DNA of 64,000 nucleotides from Methylophilaceae bacterium LSUCC0717. Lineage in GTDB: Bacteria; Pseudomonadota; Gammaproteobacteria; Burkholderiales; Methylophilaceae. Positions 8,020 through 17,828 of this stretch are shown piece by piece. The stretch spans positions 186,001 to 250,000 of the forward strand of contig CP103436.1 of assembly GCA_024919195.1 (NCBI GenBank). Direction: 5' to 3'. Within the stretch, counting starts at the first letter, position 1. Every line of letters starts with the position of its first letter. The position numbers and the translations under genes are program-made. Below the pieces are notes generated by a model. It did not search any database, had not been told where the DNA came from, and worked only from the letters and a program-made list of their open reading frames with translations.

Positions 8020-9375
8020 ATGAAGCTCCATATAAGAGACATTAAGCATCTATTTATTAAATCCAATGATCTTGCTGATGATTTGTTGTTTGATTCATCA
8101 GATATCAATACAGACTCGAGGACTTTTAAAGGTAATGAAATTTTCCTAGCGCTAGAAGGAGATAAATATGATGGGAATAATTTTATTGATGATGTATTAA
8201 AACAAAAGCCATTATTTTTTATTACCAACAAAGAACAAGAGGGTGCTGCAAGATATGCAGTTGTCGAATCAGGTAAAAAATTTTTAATTGAATTATCGAA
8301 ATTAATTCTTAAAAAATTATCCCTAACTAAAGTAGCTATCACAGGCAGCAATGGTAAAACAACCACTAAAGATTTAATTGTCCACTTTTTAAAAAATAAA
8401 TTCAATGATGATACTGTTTTGTTTACCAAAGGTAATTACAACAACGAAATTGGATTGCCATTATCTATTTTGCAGTCTCAAGGTACTGAAAAATTTGCTG
8501 TATTTGAAATAGGAACAAACCACCCTGGTGAGATTATTCATTTAGCTGATATTATTCGTCCTAATATTTCAATCATTACGAATATTGGTGATGCACACAT
8601 AGGTAATTTTGGTTCAAAAGAAAAAATTGCAGAAGAAAAAAGACAAATCTTTCATTTCTTAAAGACTAATGAATTGAAAATTATAAATAAAGATGATGAA
8701 TATTTTCAGATCTTAAATCAATCTCCTGGAAAAACATTCTGTATTTCAAGCAATAACGATGACTCACATGCATTAAGTTTTAAGTACTGTGGACTTAATA
8801 TGATCGAATTAGCTTATCAGTCTCAATCAATCAGGATTAAATTCCAATTAACTGGGCAACATAATCTTCAAAACTTCGCCATTGCATGCGCTGCTTTGAT
8901 AAATATGGGAATAGATTTTCAAGAATTAGAAAAATATTTTGGTAACTTTGAGTCTACCAACGGTAGATTTAAAAAATATATTTTCAAAGAAAATATTGAG
9001 TTGATCGATGATAGTTATAACTCAAATCCATCCTCATTAATATCTGCAATTGACCATATAAATCAGTCGAAAAAGAACAAGATTTTGATCATCGGTGATA
9101 TGGGAGAATTAGGTGAATTAACAGATCAATATCATCGTCAAATAATTGAAAAAATATCAAAAACTAAGATTAATCTTGTCTTGACTATGGGTGAGGCATT
9201 TAAGGCTGCTATCAATAAAAATGATGAAAATATAATTTTAAATTTGTCGACATATGAGGATTTGCTAGACAAAGCCCTTCCTGCAATAAAAAAAGATACA
9301 ATAATCCTGGTAAAAGCATCAAGATTTATGGGATTTGAAAATATTGTTTCTCAACTTAAAAGGCGGCTTCAATGA
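8020..9375 (+). CDS. murF: UDP-MurNAc-tripeptide--D-Ala-D-Ala ligase MurF
   Basis: This 451-residue Mur ligase has the P-loop AITGSNGKTTTKD, the GNYNNEIGLPL motif typical of MurF, the EIGTNHPGEI segment and the C-terminal DDSYNSNPSS motif. It adds the D-Ala-D-Ala dipeptide made by Ddl (16214) to the MurE product, completing the cytoplasmic UDP-MurNAc-pentapeptide. It starts 7 bp after murE and overlaps mraY by 4 bp. Confidence 0.96.
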   Translation: MKLHIRDIKHLFIKSNDLADDLLFDSSDINTDSRTFKGNEIFLALEGDKYDGNNFIDDVLKQKPLFFITNKEQEGAARYAVVESGKKFLIELSKLILKKLSLTKVAITGSNGKTTTKDLIVHFLKNKFNDDTVLFTKGNYNNEIGLPLSILQSQGTEKFAVFEIGTNHPGEIIHLADIIRPNISIITNIGDAHIGNFGSKEKIAEEKRQIFHFLKTNELKIINKDDEYFQILNQSPGKTFCISSNNDDSHALSFKYCGLNMIELAYQSQSIRIKFQLTGQHNLQNFAIACAALINMGIDFQELEKYFGNFESTNGRFKKYIFKENIELIDDSYNSNPSSLISAIDHINQSKKNKILIIGDMGELGELTDQYHRQIIEKISKTKINLVLTMGEAFKAAINKNDENIILNLSTYEDLLDKALPAIKKDTIILVKASRFMGFENIVSQLKRRLQ

Positions 9376-10472
9376 TATTAGAATTACTCAGATATCTGCA
9401 ATTAGATCTTAATTTTTTAAATGTTTTTAATTACATTACATTTAGAGCTGTATTAGCCATTATTACCGCACTTGGATTTTCTCTATTTTTTGGATCTTTA
9501 TTTATAAAAATCATGGGCGAATACAGCCTTTCTCAGTATGTAAGACAATATGGTCCAGATCATCAAAAAAAGATGGGCACTCCAACAATGGGAGGTTTAT
9601 TGATCATAATATCGATTGTTGCATCAGTTCTTTTGTGGGGCGACTTAAAAAATTCGTATTTATGGCAATTGCTCTTTATCTTGTTAGGATTTGGTTTAAT
9701 TGGATTCTTAGATGATTTAAAAAAAATAAAAGAAAAAAACTCTGAAGGCTTGTCGGCAGGAGTTAAATATATATCTCAATCAGCTATTGCGCTTGTTGCT
9801 ATTTATTTTCTATTAAAACATAACAGTAATTCGGGTGACATGAATTTACTGATACCTTACATCAAGTCTACCTATTTATATCTTGGCACTATCGGATTTG
9901 TTATCTTGTCTTATTTAGTTATTGTAGGAAGCAGTAACGCAGTAAATTTAACAGATGGTCTAGATGGCTTAGCAATTATGCCTACAGTCATGATTGCATC
10001 AGCGTTAGGAGTTTTTGCCTACGTTACTGGAAATCAAATATTTGCAAACTACCTTCAATTACCCTTTCTTAATGGAACTGGAGAAATCACTATATTTTGT
10101 GCAGCAATTGCCGGTGCAGGTTTGGGTTTCCTTTGGTTTAATGCCTATCCTGCAGAAGTATTTATGGGTGATATCGGTTCATTATCACTAGGTGCCGTTC
10201 TTGGAGCAATTGCAATTATGGTAAAACAAGAATTAGTATTATTTATTATGGGTGGTGTTTTTGTGATGGAAACACTCTCAGTAGCAAGCCAGGTTCTATA
10301 TTTTAGATATACAAAGAATAAATATGGCACGGGCAAAAGAATATTTTTAATGGCACCGGTGCATCATCATTATGAAAAAAAAGGATGGAATGAGAATCAG
10401 GTGGTAATAAGATTTTGGATTATTACTATGGTGCTCGTTTTAATTGGATTAGCTAGTTTAAAAATTCGCTAA
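9372..10472 (+). CDS. mraY: Phospho-MurNAc-pentapeptide transferase MraY
   Basis: This 366-residue polytopic membrane enzyme with about ten membrane segments transfers phospho-MurNAc-pentapeptide to undecaprenyl phosphate, forming lipid I. Family signatures present are KKMGTPTMGG near residue 70, the Asp-rich FLDDLKK, NLTDGLDGLA and APVHHHYEKKGW near the C-terminus. Length fits (E. coli 360). It starts in the murF stop (ATGA) and shares one base with murD (TAATG). Confidence 0.97.
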   Translation: MILELLRYLQLDLNFLNVFNYITFRAVLAIITALGFSLFFGSLFIKIMGEYSLSQYVRQYGPDHQKKMGTPTMGGLLIIISIVASVLLWGDLKNSYLWQLLFILLGFGLIGFLDDLKKIKEKNSEGLSAGVKYISQSAIALVAIYFLLKHNSNSGDMNLLIPYIKSTYLYLGTIGFVILSYLVIVGSSNAVNLTDGLDGLAIMPTVMIASALGVFAYVTGNQIFANYLQLPFLNGTGEITIFCAAIAGAGLGFLWFNAYPAEVFMGDIGSLSLGAVLGAIAIMVKQELVLFIMGGVFVMETLSVASQVLYFRYTKNKYGTGKRIFLMAPVHHHYEKKGWNENQVVIRFWIITMVLVLIGLASLKIR

Positions 10473-11797
10473 TGAATTTTCAAAAAAAAACGATTGTTTA
10501 TGGTTTCGGCATTACTGGCCAATCAATCGTTTCTTACTTATTAAAAAAAAATCATAAGCTGATAGTAATAGATAATAAAAAATTATCAGAAGACCAGAAA
10601 ATTTTCTTTAAAAATAATAATATTGAATACAGTGAAAATGAAAATGAGATTAATAACCTATCAATTATTGAACAGTGCTTTGTAAGTCCAGGAGTGGATT
10701 TAAGAAAATCATTTTTTCAAGAATGTATAAAAAACAAGATCCCTATTCGTAATGATACTTTTTTCTTAAATGAAATTGACAGGAAGAAAACTAAATTAAT
10801 TGGAATCACTGGCACAAATGGAAAAACTACATTCTGTTCATTGCTTACATCAATTTTAGAATTTAATGATTTAAAATCGATAGCAGTTGGCAATATTGGT
10901 GTACCAATTTTAAATATATTAACGACTCCAAATGAGTTTGATTATATTGTTGTAGAGCTGTCTAGTTATCAGATTGAAGTATTAGATCAGGTGACAGTTT
11001 TTGATTACGGCGTCATTCTTAATATAGAGCCTGATCATTTAGACAGATATGATTCCTTTGTAGATTATAAAAATGCAAAGTTAAAGTTAGCCAATCATTC
11101 CAAAACCATTTTATATGACAAAGAATCTGCAGTCGTTAATGAACATACTAATGCTTTCCCCATAGGCTTAAAAGATTTTCACATCAAGGAAATAAATACT
11201 GATTTTTTTACATTTAAAAACCAAAATAAAATTTACAAGATTGACACCCCTTATTTGAAAGGTGTTCATAATGTCAAAAATATTATGTATTTGTTGAAAC
11301 TGCTAGAAATTATGAATTGCAACATTTTATTTGAAAAGGTAAGGAAGTTTTTCAGAAATCAAAAAGGAATCCCACACCGTTTTGAATATCTTTCAATTAA
11401 CAAAAATTATATTTTTATTAATGATTCAAAAGCAACTAATCTGGCTTCTTCTATATCGGCATTAAATTCATTAAATGGAAAAATTCATTTGCTATTTGGA
11501 GGAGACTTAAAGAATCAGCCGTTGGATGGAATAGAAAAATTTTTTAATGAAAAATTGATTTCTTTGAATTTATATGGAAAAGATGCCGTGATTATCAAAG
11601 ACTACCTTATGAATAAAAAAATTAAATTTGATATGAAGTGTTTCGTTTCATTAGAAGCTATTCTGGAGTCAATCAAGAAGATAATTAAAAAAGATGAAAT
11701 AATCCTCTTATCACCAGGTTGTGCAAGTCAAGATATGTTTATGAATTATCAAGACAGGGGCAATCAATTTGTTGAACTATGTAAAAAAATTTTTTAA
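10472..11797 (+). CDS. murD: UDP-MurNAc-L-Ala--D-Glu ligase MurD
   Basis: This 441-residue Mur ligase has an N-terminal Rossmann-like UDP-binding part (VYGFGITGQS), the P-loop GITGTNGKTTFC and the NDSKATN motif where substrate is bound. The C-terminal part has LLSPGCASQDMF, the usual MurD ending. It adds D-glutamate to UDP-MurNAc-L-Ala in the cytoplasm. It is joined to its neighbours by one-base TAATG overlaps at both ends, consistent with translational coupling. Confidence 0.95.
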   Translation: MNFQKKTIVYGFGITGQSIVSYLLKKNHKLIVIDNKKLSEDQKIFFKNNNIEYSENENEINNLSIIEQCFVSPGVDLRKSFFQECIKNKIPIRNDTFFLNEIDRKKTKLIGITGTNGKTTFCSLLTSILEFNDLKSIAVGNIGVPILNILTTPNEFDYIVVELSSYQIEVLDQVTVFDYGVILNIEPDHLDRYDSFVDYKNAKLKLANHSKTILYDKESAVVNEHTNAFPIGLKDFHIKEINTDFFTFKNQNKIYKIDTPYLKGVHNVKNIMYLLKLLEIMNCNILFEKVRKFFRNQKGIPHRFEYLSINKNYIFINDSKATNLASSISALNSLNGKIHLLFGGDLKNQPLDGIEKFFNEKLISLNLYGKDAVIIKDYLMNKKIKFDMKCFVSLEAILESIKKIIKKDEIILLSPGCASQDMFMNYQDRGNQFVELCKKIF

Positions 11798-12942
11798 TGC
11801 AGTTAAGAAATAATTTTAATCAGCCTAATTATGACCCACTGTTACTGTGGATAATTTTGATTTTATCTGGAGTCGGTTTAGTTATGGTTTATTCTGCTTC
11901 AGTTGATGTAGCAGCCTTAAAACAGATATCTAATTATCAAAATTACTATTATTTGCTAAGGCACTTTATATATCTCATCATATCTGTGTTTTGTGGATTT
12001 ATTGCATTTCTAATTCCAATCAGTTTCTGGCAAAAATTTGCCCCTTCCTTTTTTATCCTTGGATTAATATTGTTGATAGCTGTTCTAATACCAGGAATTG
12101 GAAAAATAGTTAACGGCAGTCAAAGATGGATACCATTAGGCTTTATGAATTTTCAACCATCTGAAATAGTAAAATTATTTACCATAATTTATGCTGCAGA
12201 TTATGTCTTAAGAAAATCTCGTCAAATTGGAACATTTACAAAAGGGTTTCTACCTATCTCTTTAGCGATTGCAATCATTGGTACATTATTAATCAATCAA
12301 CCAGACTTTGGTGCATTAGTTGTGATTGTATGTATATCTTTAGGAATTTTATTTCTGGGTGGAATATCATTAAAAATAATACTTGGTCTAACACTTTCAG
12401 TCCCGATAGGTGTGTATGCATTATTAAAGATTGCACCCTATCGAATGGATCGAATAACTGGATTTTTAGCTCCCTTTGAAGACCTTTATGGAAAAGGATG
12501 GCAGCTATCTCATTCATTAATCGCGATTGGGCGCGGTGATTTTTTTGGGGTTGGTTTAGGTGAGAGTATTCAAAAACTACAATATCTACCTGAGGCCCAT
12601 ACAGACTTCGTCTTAGCAATACTTTCTGAAGAGTTAGGATTGTTTGGCTTTACCTTAATTATCTCCCTGTATATTTTGATGATAATTAGAATATTTGGAA
12701 TAAGTAAAATATCCACTCAATTAAGAAATAACTTTTCTGCTCTTTTGGCGCAGGGAATTGCTATATGGTTCGGTATTCAAGCAATTATTAATATTGGTGT
12801 TAATGTTGGATTTTTTCCAACCAAGGGACTTACTTTACCCTTTGTATCATACGGAGGCAGTGCATTGTTAGTAACATTTATTGCGAGTGGTATTTTGATG
12901 AGAATTGATTATGAAAATAAAATCAAAGCTAAAAGAAACTGA
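11797..12942 (+). CDS. ftsW: Septal peptidoglycan polymerase FtsW (SEDS family)
   Basis: This 381-residue SEDS protein has about ten membrane helices. Motifs include GVGLVMVYSAS near the N-terminus, the GSQRWIPLGFMNFQPSE segment, a central catalytic-region motif LINQPDFGALVV and the C-terminal PTKGLTLPFVSYGGSAL. FtsW polymerises lipid II at the septum together with FtsI. Its 3' end overlaps murG by 32 bp. Confidence 0.96.
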   Translation: MQLRNNFNQPNYDPLLLWIILILSGVGLVMVYSASVDVAALKQISNYQNYYYLLRHFIYLIISVFCGFIAFLIPISFWQKFAPSFFILGLILLIAVLIPGIGKIVNGSQRWIPLGFMNFQPSEIVKLFTIIYAADYVLRKSRQIGTFTKGFLPISLAIAIIGTLLINQPDFGALVVIVCISLGILFLGGISLKIILGLTLSVPIGVYALLKIAPYRMDRITGFLAPFEDLYGKGWQLSHSLIAIGRGDFFGVGLGESIQKLQYLPEAHTDFVLAILSEELGLFGFTLIISLYILMIIRIFGISKISTQLRNNFSALLAQGIAIWFGIQAIINIGVNVGFFPTKGLTLPFVSYGGSALLVTFIASGILMRIDYENKIKAKRN

Positions 12943-13963
12943 TACTAGATCAATTCTTATTGCTGCCGCAGGTACAGGTGGACATATCATGCCTGCAATG
13001 GCAGTTGCTGATAAATTAAACAATAAAAAATTTAATTTATTTTGGGCTGGAACGCCAAATGGCATGGAAAATAGAATTGTTGATAAAAAAAAGATAGTTT
13101 TTATTTCCCTTGCTATCGGTGGATTTCGTGGAAAGAAGATTATTTCATTAATTAGCTATCCATTTAAATTTCTATTATGTCTCATGAAGGTAATGTGGTT
13201 GATTCAGAAATACAAAATATCTAGAGTACTTGTCTTTGGTGGGTATATTTCACTCCCAGTTGGTTTTGCAGCAAAACTGATGAGAAAAAAATTATTTATT
13301 CATGAACAGAATACGATCATGGGGACAAGTAATAAATTACTAGCTCCATTTGCAGAAAAAATTTTTTCTGCTTTTCCATTAGAAATTAATCAATCCGTTA
13401 ATGTATGTGGAAATCCTATTAGAGGAAAAATAGCTAATATAAACAAAACAATTAATCAGGGTAAAAATAAAATTAATATTTTGATCTTAGGTGGAAGTTT
13501 GGGCGCTCAAGTTATCAATGAAAAAATACCAATTATTTTAAATAAGTTAAAAAAATACGATGTTGTGCATCAGTGCGGCAAAGGAAAAAAATCAACTCTA
13601 GAAAAACTCTATAATAAAAAAAATAATGTCATAGAATTTATTGATGACATTGAAAAATATTATAAATGGGCTGATTTAGTTATAGCTAGATCTGGTGCAA
13701 TGACAGTTGCTGAATTAGAACAAGTTGGTTTACCTGCAATTTTTATCCCATTCCCATTTGCAATTGATAACCATCAGCAAAAGAATGCAGAGTACTGTGT
13801 TGATAAAGGGGGAGCCCTAATATGTAAACAAGACGATATTGATTCACAGTTAGAGAGTATGCTAAATAAAATTTCATTAAATGAATGTATGAAAATGTCA
13901 AAAGCTATGAAGTCTTTAAGACATAAAAATGCTGTGAAAGAAATTTACAATAAAATAAAATAA
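12911..13963 (+). CDS. murG: UDP-GlcNAc--MurNAc-pentapeptide GlcNAc transferase MurG
   Basis: This GT28 glycosyltransferase makes lipid II at the inner face of the membrane. The N-terminal glycine loop is AAAGTGGHIMPAMAVA, the second glycine loop is LILGGSLGAQVIN, and the donor-binding region includes ARSGAMTVAELE and PFPFAIDNHQQKNAEY. The ATG at 12911 gives about 350 residues; an in-frame TTG at 12905 is less likely. It begins inside ftsW (32 bp overlap). Confidence 0.95.
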   Translation: MKIKSKLKETDTRSILIAAAGTGGHIMPAMAVADKLNNKKFNLFWAGTPNGMENRIVDKKKIVFISLAIGGFRGKKIISLISYPFKFLLCLMKVMWLIQKYKISRVLVFGGYISLPVGFAAKLMRKKLFIHEQNTIMGTSNKLLAPFAEKIFSAFPLEINQSVNVCGNPIRGKIANINKTINQGKNKINILILGGSLGAQVINEKIPIILNKLKKYDVVHQCGKGKKSTLEKLYNKKNNVIEFIDDIEKYYKWADLVIARSGAMTVAELEQVGLPAIFIPFPFAIDNHQQKNAEYCVDKGGALICKQDDIDSQLESMLNKISLNECMKMSKAMKSLRHKNAVKEIYNKIK

Positions 13964-13964
13964 T

Positions 13965-15350
13965 ATGGAAAATAAAATCAAATATATTCATTTTGTTGGT
14001 ATCGGTGGTTCAGGTATGTCAGGTATCGCTGAAATTATGCACAATATGAATTTTGTTGTTTCTGGATCAGATCCTAATCAATCCTCTGTAATTGAGCATT
14101 TAAGAAAAAGAGGAATTCCAATTTTTTCAAAACATGAAGAAAAAAATATTCAAAAAGTGGATGTGGTTGTTACATCGACAGCAATACCAAAAAATAATCC
14201 TGAAATAGTTGCAGCTAAAAAACAAAATATTCCCATAATTCCAAGGGCAGAAATGCTTTCAGAGTTGATGCGTTTTAAAGAGGGTATTGCTATTGCTGGT
14301 ACTCATGGAAAAACATCGACCACAAGTATTCTTGCGACAATTATGAATGATGCTGGTTTAGATCCAACCTACGTGATTGGCGGCAGAATTAATTCCCTTA
14401 GACAAAGCGCAAGACTTGGTAAAAGTAAGTATATGATTGTAGAAGCAGATGAGTCTGACGCATCATTTTTACATTTAAACCCAAGCAATGTGTTGGTGAC
14501 AAATATTGATAATGATCATATGGAAACATATGGTCATGATGAAGAAAGATTGAAGCAAACATTTGTTGATTTTATCCACCAAATACCTTTTTATAATGAA
14601 GTTTTTTTATGCATAGATGACAAAAATATTAAATCAATACAAAAATTAATTGCTAGACCAATTATTACTTATGGATTTTCAAAAAAAGCTGACTATTATC
14701 CTGATAGGATTGTAATAAAAAAAAATAAATCTTTATTTAGAGTAAATTCTATTTCAAAAAAAATGAGATCATTTTCAGTTGAAATAGATATGCCTGGCAG
14801 GCATTACATTTTAAATACATTAGGTGCCATTGCTATAGCCTTATCCCTCAACATAAAACCTCAAGTTATTAGTAAAGCTCTAAAAAAATTTAAAGGGGTT
14901 TCTAGGCGATTCGATTTATATGAAGATTTTAGATTAGGAGAAAAAAATATTAACTTAATAGATGATTACGGTCATCATCCAACAGAAATAAAAGCTGTCT
15001 TGGATTCAATTAAGAAAGGATTCCCTCGAAAAAAAATAAATTTAGTTTTTCAACCTCATAGATATTCAAGAACTAAAGATTTGTTCGAACAGTTTGTTCA
15101 AATTTTAGCAACGGTGGACAGATTATTTTTATTTGAAATTTATGCGGCAGGAGAGCAAGCAATTGAAGGAATAAGCAGCCATGAATTAATAAAAAATATT
15201 AAAAATGAGAAGTATATACTTGATGATATGGCTAAAGCTCGATTATTGATTGAGGACAAGATTAAGGACGATGAAATTCTTCTGGTGATGGGTGCTGGTT
15301 CGGTTGGAAATTGGGTAAAACATCAACTTTTGGGTGACATCGATGGATAA
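13965..15350 (+). CDS. murC: UDP-MurNAc--L-alanine ligase MurC
   Basis: This 461-residue Mur ligase has the N-terminal UDP-binding motif HFVGIGGSGMSGIAE, the P-loop AIAGTHGKTSTTS, the VEADESDASFL motif and DDYGHHPTEIKAV, all MurC signatures. It adds L-alanine to UDP-MurNAc, the first amino-acid step of the peptidoglycan peptide. It starts 1 base after murG ends and overlaps murB by 8 bp. Confidence 0.96.
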   Translation: MENKIKYIHFVGIGGSGMSGIAEIMHNMNFVVSGSDPNQSSVIEHLRKRGIPIFSKHEEKNIQKVDVVVTSTAIPKNNPEIVAAKKQNIPIIPRAEMLSELMRFKEGIAIAGTHGKTSTTSILATIMNDAGLDPTYVIGGRINSLRQSARLGKSKYMIVEADESDASFLHLNPSNVLVTNIDNDHMETYGHDEERLKQTFVDFIHQIPFYNEVFLCIDDKNIKSIQKLIARPIITYGFSKKADYYPDRIVIKKNKSLFRVNSISKKMRSFSVEIDMPGRHYILNTLGAIAIALSLNIKPQVISKALKKFKGVSRRFDLYEDFRLGEKNINLIDDYGHHPTEIKAVLDSIKKGFPRKKINLVFQPHRYSRTKDLFEQFVQILATVDRLFLFEIYAAGEQAIEGISSHELIKNIKNEKYILDDMAKARLLIEDKIKDDEILLVMGAGSVGNWVKHQLLGDIDG

Positions 15351-16224
15351 AGATGTAATTTATAGCGATGTGTCTATGAAAAAATATAATTCATGGCGTG
15401 TCGGCGGTCTTGCTGAAAATTATGTTGAAGTAAGCTCTGAAGCGGCGTTACAAAAAATATTTTCAATAAATAAAGTTAAAAAACCTATCACAGTCATCGG
15501 TGTTGGTTCCAACTTGCTTATTCGTGATGGTGGAATAAAGGGGACCGTAATTAATTTATCTCGAGGATTGAAAAGTATTTTCTTAGATCAGCATTTGATC
15601 TTTGCAGAATGCGGGATCTCATGCTCATCATTAGCAAGATTCTCAGCAAAAAATAATAAAAAAAATTGTGCATTTTTGGCTGGAATACCGGGGTCTGTTG
15701 GCGGCGCACTTGCGATGAATGCCGGCTGCTATGGTGGTGAAATTTGGCAGTTTGTTTCCAAGGTAAAAATTATGAATCATCAAGGTGATATTCATATAAA
15801 AGATAAACAATATTTCGAAATTGGATATAGAAGTGTTAATAAGAAAGAAGATGAAATATTTATTGGAGCATGGTTTGATTTTCCATCCAAAGAAAATGAT
15901 GACGAAAACGAAGAGCAGAAAATTGATGATTTACTCAAATTAAGAAGGAGTAGTCAGCCACTAAATTGGCCAACTGCTGGCTCAACATTCAGGAATCCAG
16001 AAAAAAATTTTGCTGCTAAATTAATTGAAGAAGTGGGATTAAAAGGTTACCAAATTGGAGATGCAAGAATATCCAATAAACATGCTAACTTCATTGAAAA
16101 TATTGGAGATGCCACTGCTAAAGATATAGAGCAATTAATTTATCTTGCCCAAGAAAAAGTAGAGGAATTAAAAAAAATTCGTTTGCAATTAGAAGTAAAG
16201 ATTATTGGAGAAAATGTTGATTAA
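15343..16224 (+). CDS. murB: UDP-N-acetylenolpyruvoylglucosamine reductase MurB
   Basis: This FAD-dependent reductase converts UDP-GlcNAc-enolpyruvate to UDP-MurNAc. Seen are NSWRVGGLAE, the FAD loop VIGVGSNLLIRDGGIKG, GIPGSVGGALAMNAGCYGGE and the C-terminal PTAGSTFRNPE with the catalytic serine region. The ATG at 15343 is preferred over an in-frame GTG at 15334 because GGGTG ends 6 bases before it. Length of about 293 residues indicates the short type II form. Its place between murC and ddl is the usual betaproteobacterial order. Confidence 0.94.
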   Translation: MDKDVIYSDVSMKKYNSWRVGGLAENYVEVSSEAALQKIFSINKVKKPITVIGVGSNLLIRDGGIKGTVINLSRGLKSIFLDQHLIFAECGISCSSLARFSAKNNKKNCAFLAGIPGSVGGALAMNAGCYGGEIWQFVSKVKIMNHQGDIHIKDKQYFEIGYRSVNKKEDEIFIGAWFDFPSKENDDENEEQKIDDLLKLRRSSQPLNWPTAGSTFRNPEKNFAAKLIEEVGLKGYQIGDARISNKHANFIENIGDATAKDIEQLIYLAQEKVEELKKIRLQLEVKIIGENVD

Positions 16225-17113
16225 AAAAATTGCATTATTGAGTGGGGGTGATTCAGAAGAGAGAGATATTTCGATTAAAAGTGGACTGGCTGTATACCAA
16301 GCCCTAAAAAATTTAAATTATGAAGTATCTTTAATTGATCCTATAAATACAGATCTATGTACATTAGTTAATTATGATGCCGCTTTTATTTGTCTGCATG
16401 GTAAAAATGGAGAAGATGGGAAAATACAATCTTTACTTGAGTTATTAAAAGTTCCCTTCACTGGATCGGCATCAACAGCATCAATGCTTGCTATGAACAA
16501 GTTCTACTCAAAGTTAGTTTGGAATGACCATGCATTAATAACTCCGAAATTTCTCATACTAAATAAAACCAATCTAGATTATAAAAAAATAATTACACAT
16601 CTGAGTGATCCGTTTATTGTTAAACCATCATCTTCAGGTTCATCTTTTGGAATTAATTTAGTAAAAAATAAGGATGATTTAATTTTAGCTTTTACTGATG
16701 CATCCAAATATGACCAAACAGTCATAGCCGAAGAATTTATCCAAGGTAGAGAATTTACGGTATCAATTTTAGGTAATAAATCACTGGGTGTTTTAGAGAT
16801 TACTCCAAAGAATGAATTCTATGATTACAATGCAAAATATGTTTCAAATGAAACTATATTTTCCAAACCAACAGATCTAAATCCAGAAGTATTAGAAAAA
16901 ATGGAAAATATTGCTTTATCCGCATTTACATCAATTGGATGTAGTGGTTGGGGAAGGGTAGATTTCATGATGGATAAGGAATTTAATTTATATCTGATAG
17001 AGGTGAATACTGTTCCTGGAATGACTGACCATAGTTTGTTTCCTTTGGCGGCTAGAAATGCAGGATTAAATTTTGAGCAAACAGTTCAGCGTATTGTTGA
17101 TTTGACCGAATAA
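16214..17113 (+). CDS. ddl: D-alanine--D-alanine ligase
   Basis: This ATP-grasp enzyme of about 299 residues makes the D-Ala-D-Ala dipeptide used by MurF. Motifs are LLSGGDSEERDISIKSG, CLHGKNGEDGKIQ, PFTGSASTASMLAMNK, IVKPSSSGSSFGI and the metal/ATP residues in LIEVNTVPGMTDHS. The ATG at 16214 is chosen over an in-frame TTG at 16205; it overlaps murB by 11 bp. The usual length of the DdlB type is about 305. Confidence 0.95.
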   Translation: MLIKKIALLSGGDSEERDISIKSGLAVYQALKNLNYEVSLIDPINTDLCTLVNYDAAFICLHGKNGEDGKIQSLLELLKVPFTGSASTASMLAMNKFYSKLVWNDHALITPKFLILNKTNLDYKKIITHLSDPFIVKPSSSGSSFGINLVKNKDDLILAFTDASKYDQTVIAEEFIQGREFTVSILGNKSLGVLEITPKNEFYDYNAKYVSNETIFSKPTDLNPEVLEKMENIALSAFTSIGCSGWGRVDFMMDKEFNLYLIEVNTVPGMTDHSLFPLAARNAGLNFEQTVQRIVDLTE

Positions 17114-17117
17114 TAAA

Positions 17118-17828
17118 TTGGAAAAAATACTATATAAGTTTCTCTTCAGAGTTTGTTTAATTGGCATTCTAATTTTAGTTTTAAAATTAGCAACACCATT
17201 CACATTTGACAAATGGTTCCCTATTGATGAGATTGTCCTCAGTGGTGAATATAAATACCTAGAAAGAGAGCAGGTTCAAATGGTCGCTAATAATTACCTG
17301 GAAGGAAACTTTTTTTCATTAAATATTCATAAATTAAGGGAGGGGATGAAAAAGCTCCCATGGATAAAGGATGTGGACATATATCGAAAATGGCCAAATA
17401 GAATTACAATGCTAATAACGCAACACCAACCTATAGCTCGGTATGGAATGCAGGGCTTGATAAATGAGGAGGGCGAATTCTTTGGAGCAGCCTATGAGGA
17501 TTACTTACCAATAATATATGGTCCAAAAGAGAAATTACCCTACATAACATCTAAATTTTTTATTTTTAATGAAATTTTGCATGCTGAATTTATTAAAATT
17601 CATAAAATTACATACACCAGAAAAGATGACTGGGTAATAAACACTTCTGACGGCATGATAATTAAATTAAATGATGATAAATCCGCTGAGGTTTTAAAAA
17701 GATTTGTTGATAATTTTCAAATTGTTCTTAAGAGTATGAATAAGCGTATAACTAGTGTGGATCTTAGATATAGAGATGGTTTTGCTGTATCTTCAGATAC
17801 AATAAAAAAAATTAACCATAAATTATGA
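17118..17828 (+). CDS. ftsQ: Cell division protein FtsQ
   Basis: This 236-residue bitopic protein has a short cytoplasmic tail, one membrane segment (about residues 8-27), a POTRA domain beginning at FPIDEIVLSGEYKYL and an FtsQ-type beta domain with LPWIKDVDIYRKWPNRI and LPIIYGP. It links FtsL/FtsB to the divisome in the periplasm. The only usable start is TTG at 17118, 4 bases after ddl. Weak initiation could help keep FtsQ scarce, as it is in other bacteria; that is inference. It overlaps ftsA by 4 bp. Confidence 0.92.
   Translation: MEKILYKFLFRVCLIGILILVLKLATPFTFDKWFPIDEIVLSGEYKYLEREQVQMVANNYLEGNFFSLNIHKLREGMKKLPWIKDVDIYRKWPNRITMLITQHQPIARYGMQGLINEEGEFFGAAYEDYLPIIYGPKEKLPYITSKFFIFNEILHAEFIKIHKITYTRKDDWVINTSDGMIIKLNDDKSAEVLKRFVDNFQIVLKSMNKRITSVDLRYRDGFAVSSDTIKKINHKL

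Noticed and set aside
7863-8429. Antisense frame across the murE-murF junction
   Set aside because: Low-complexity Lys/Phe/Ser-rich translation and full overlap with two certain genes.
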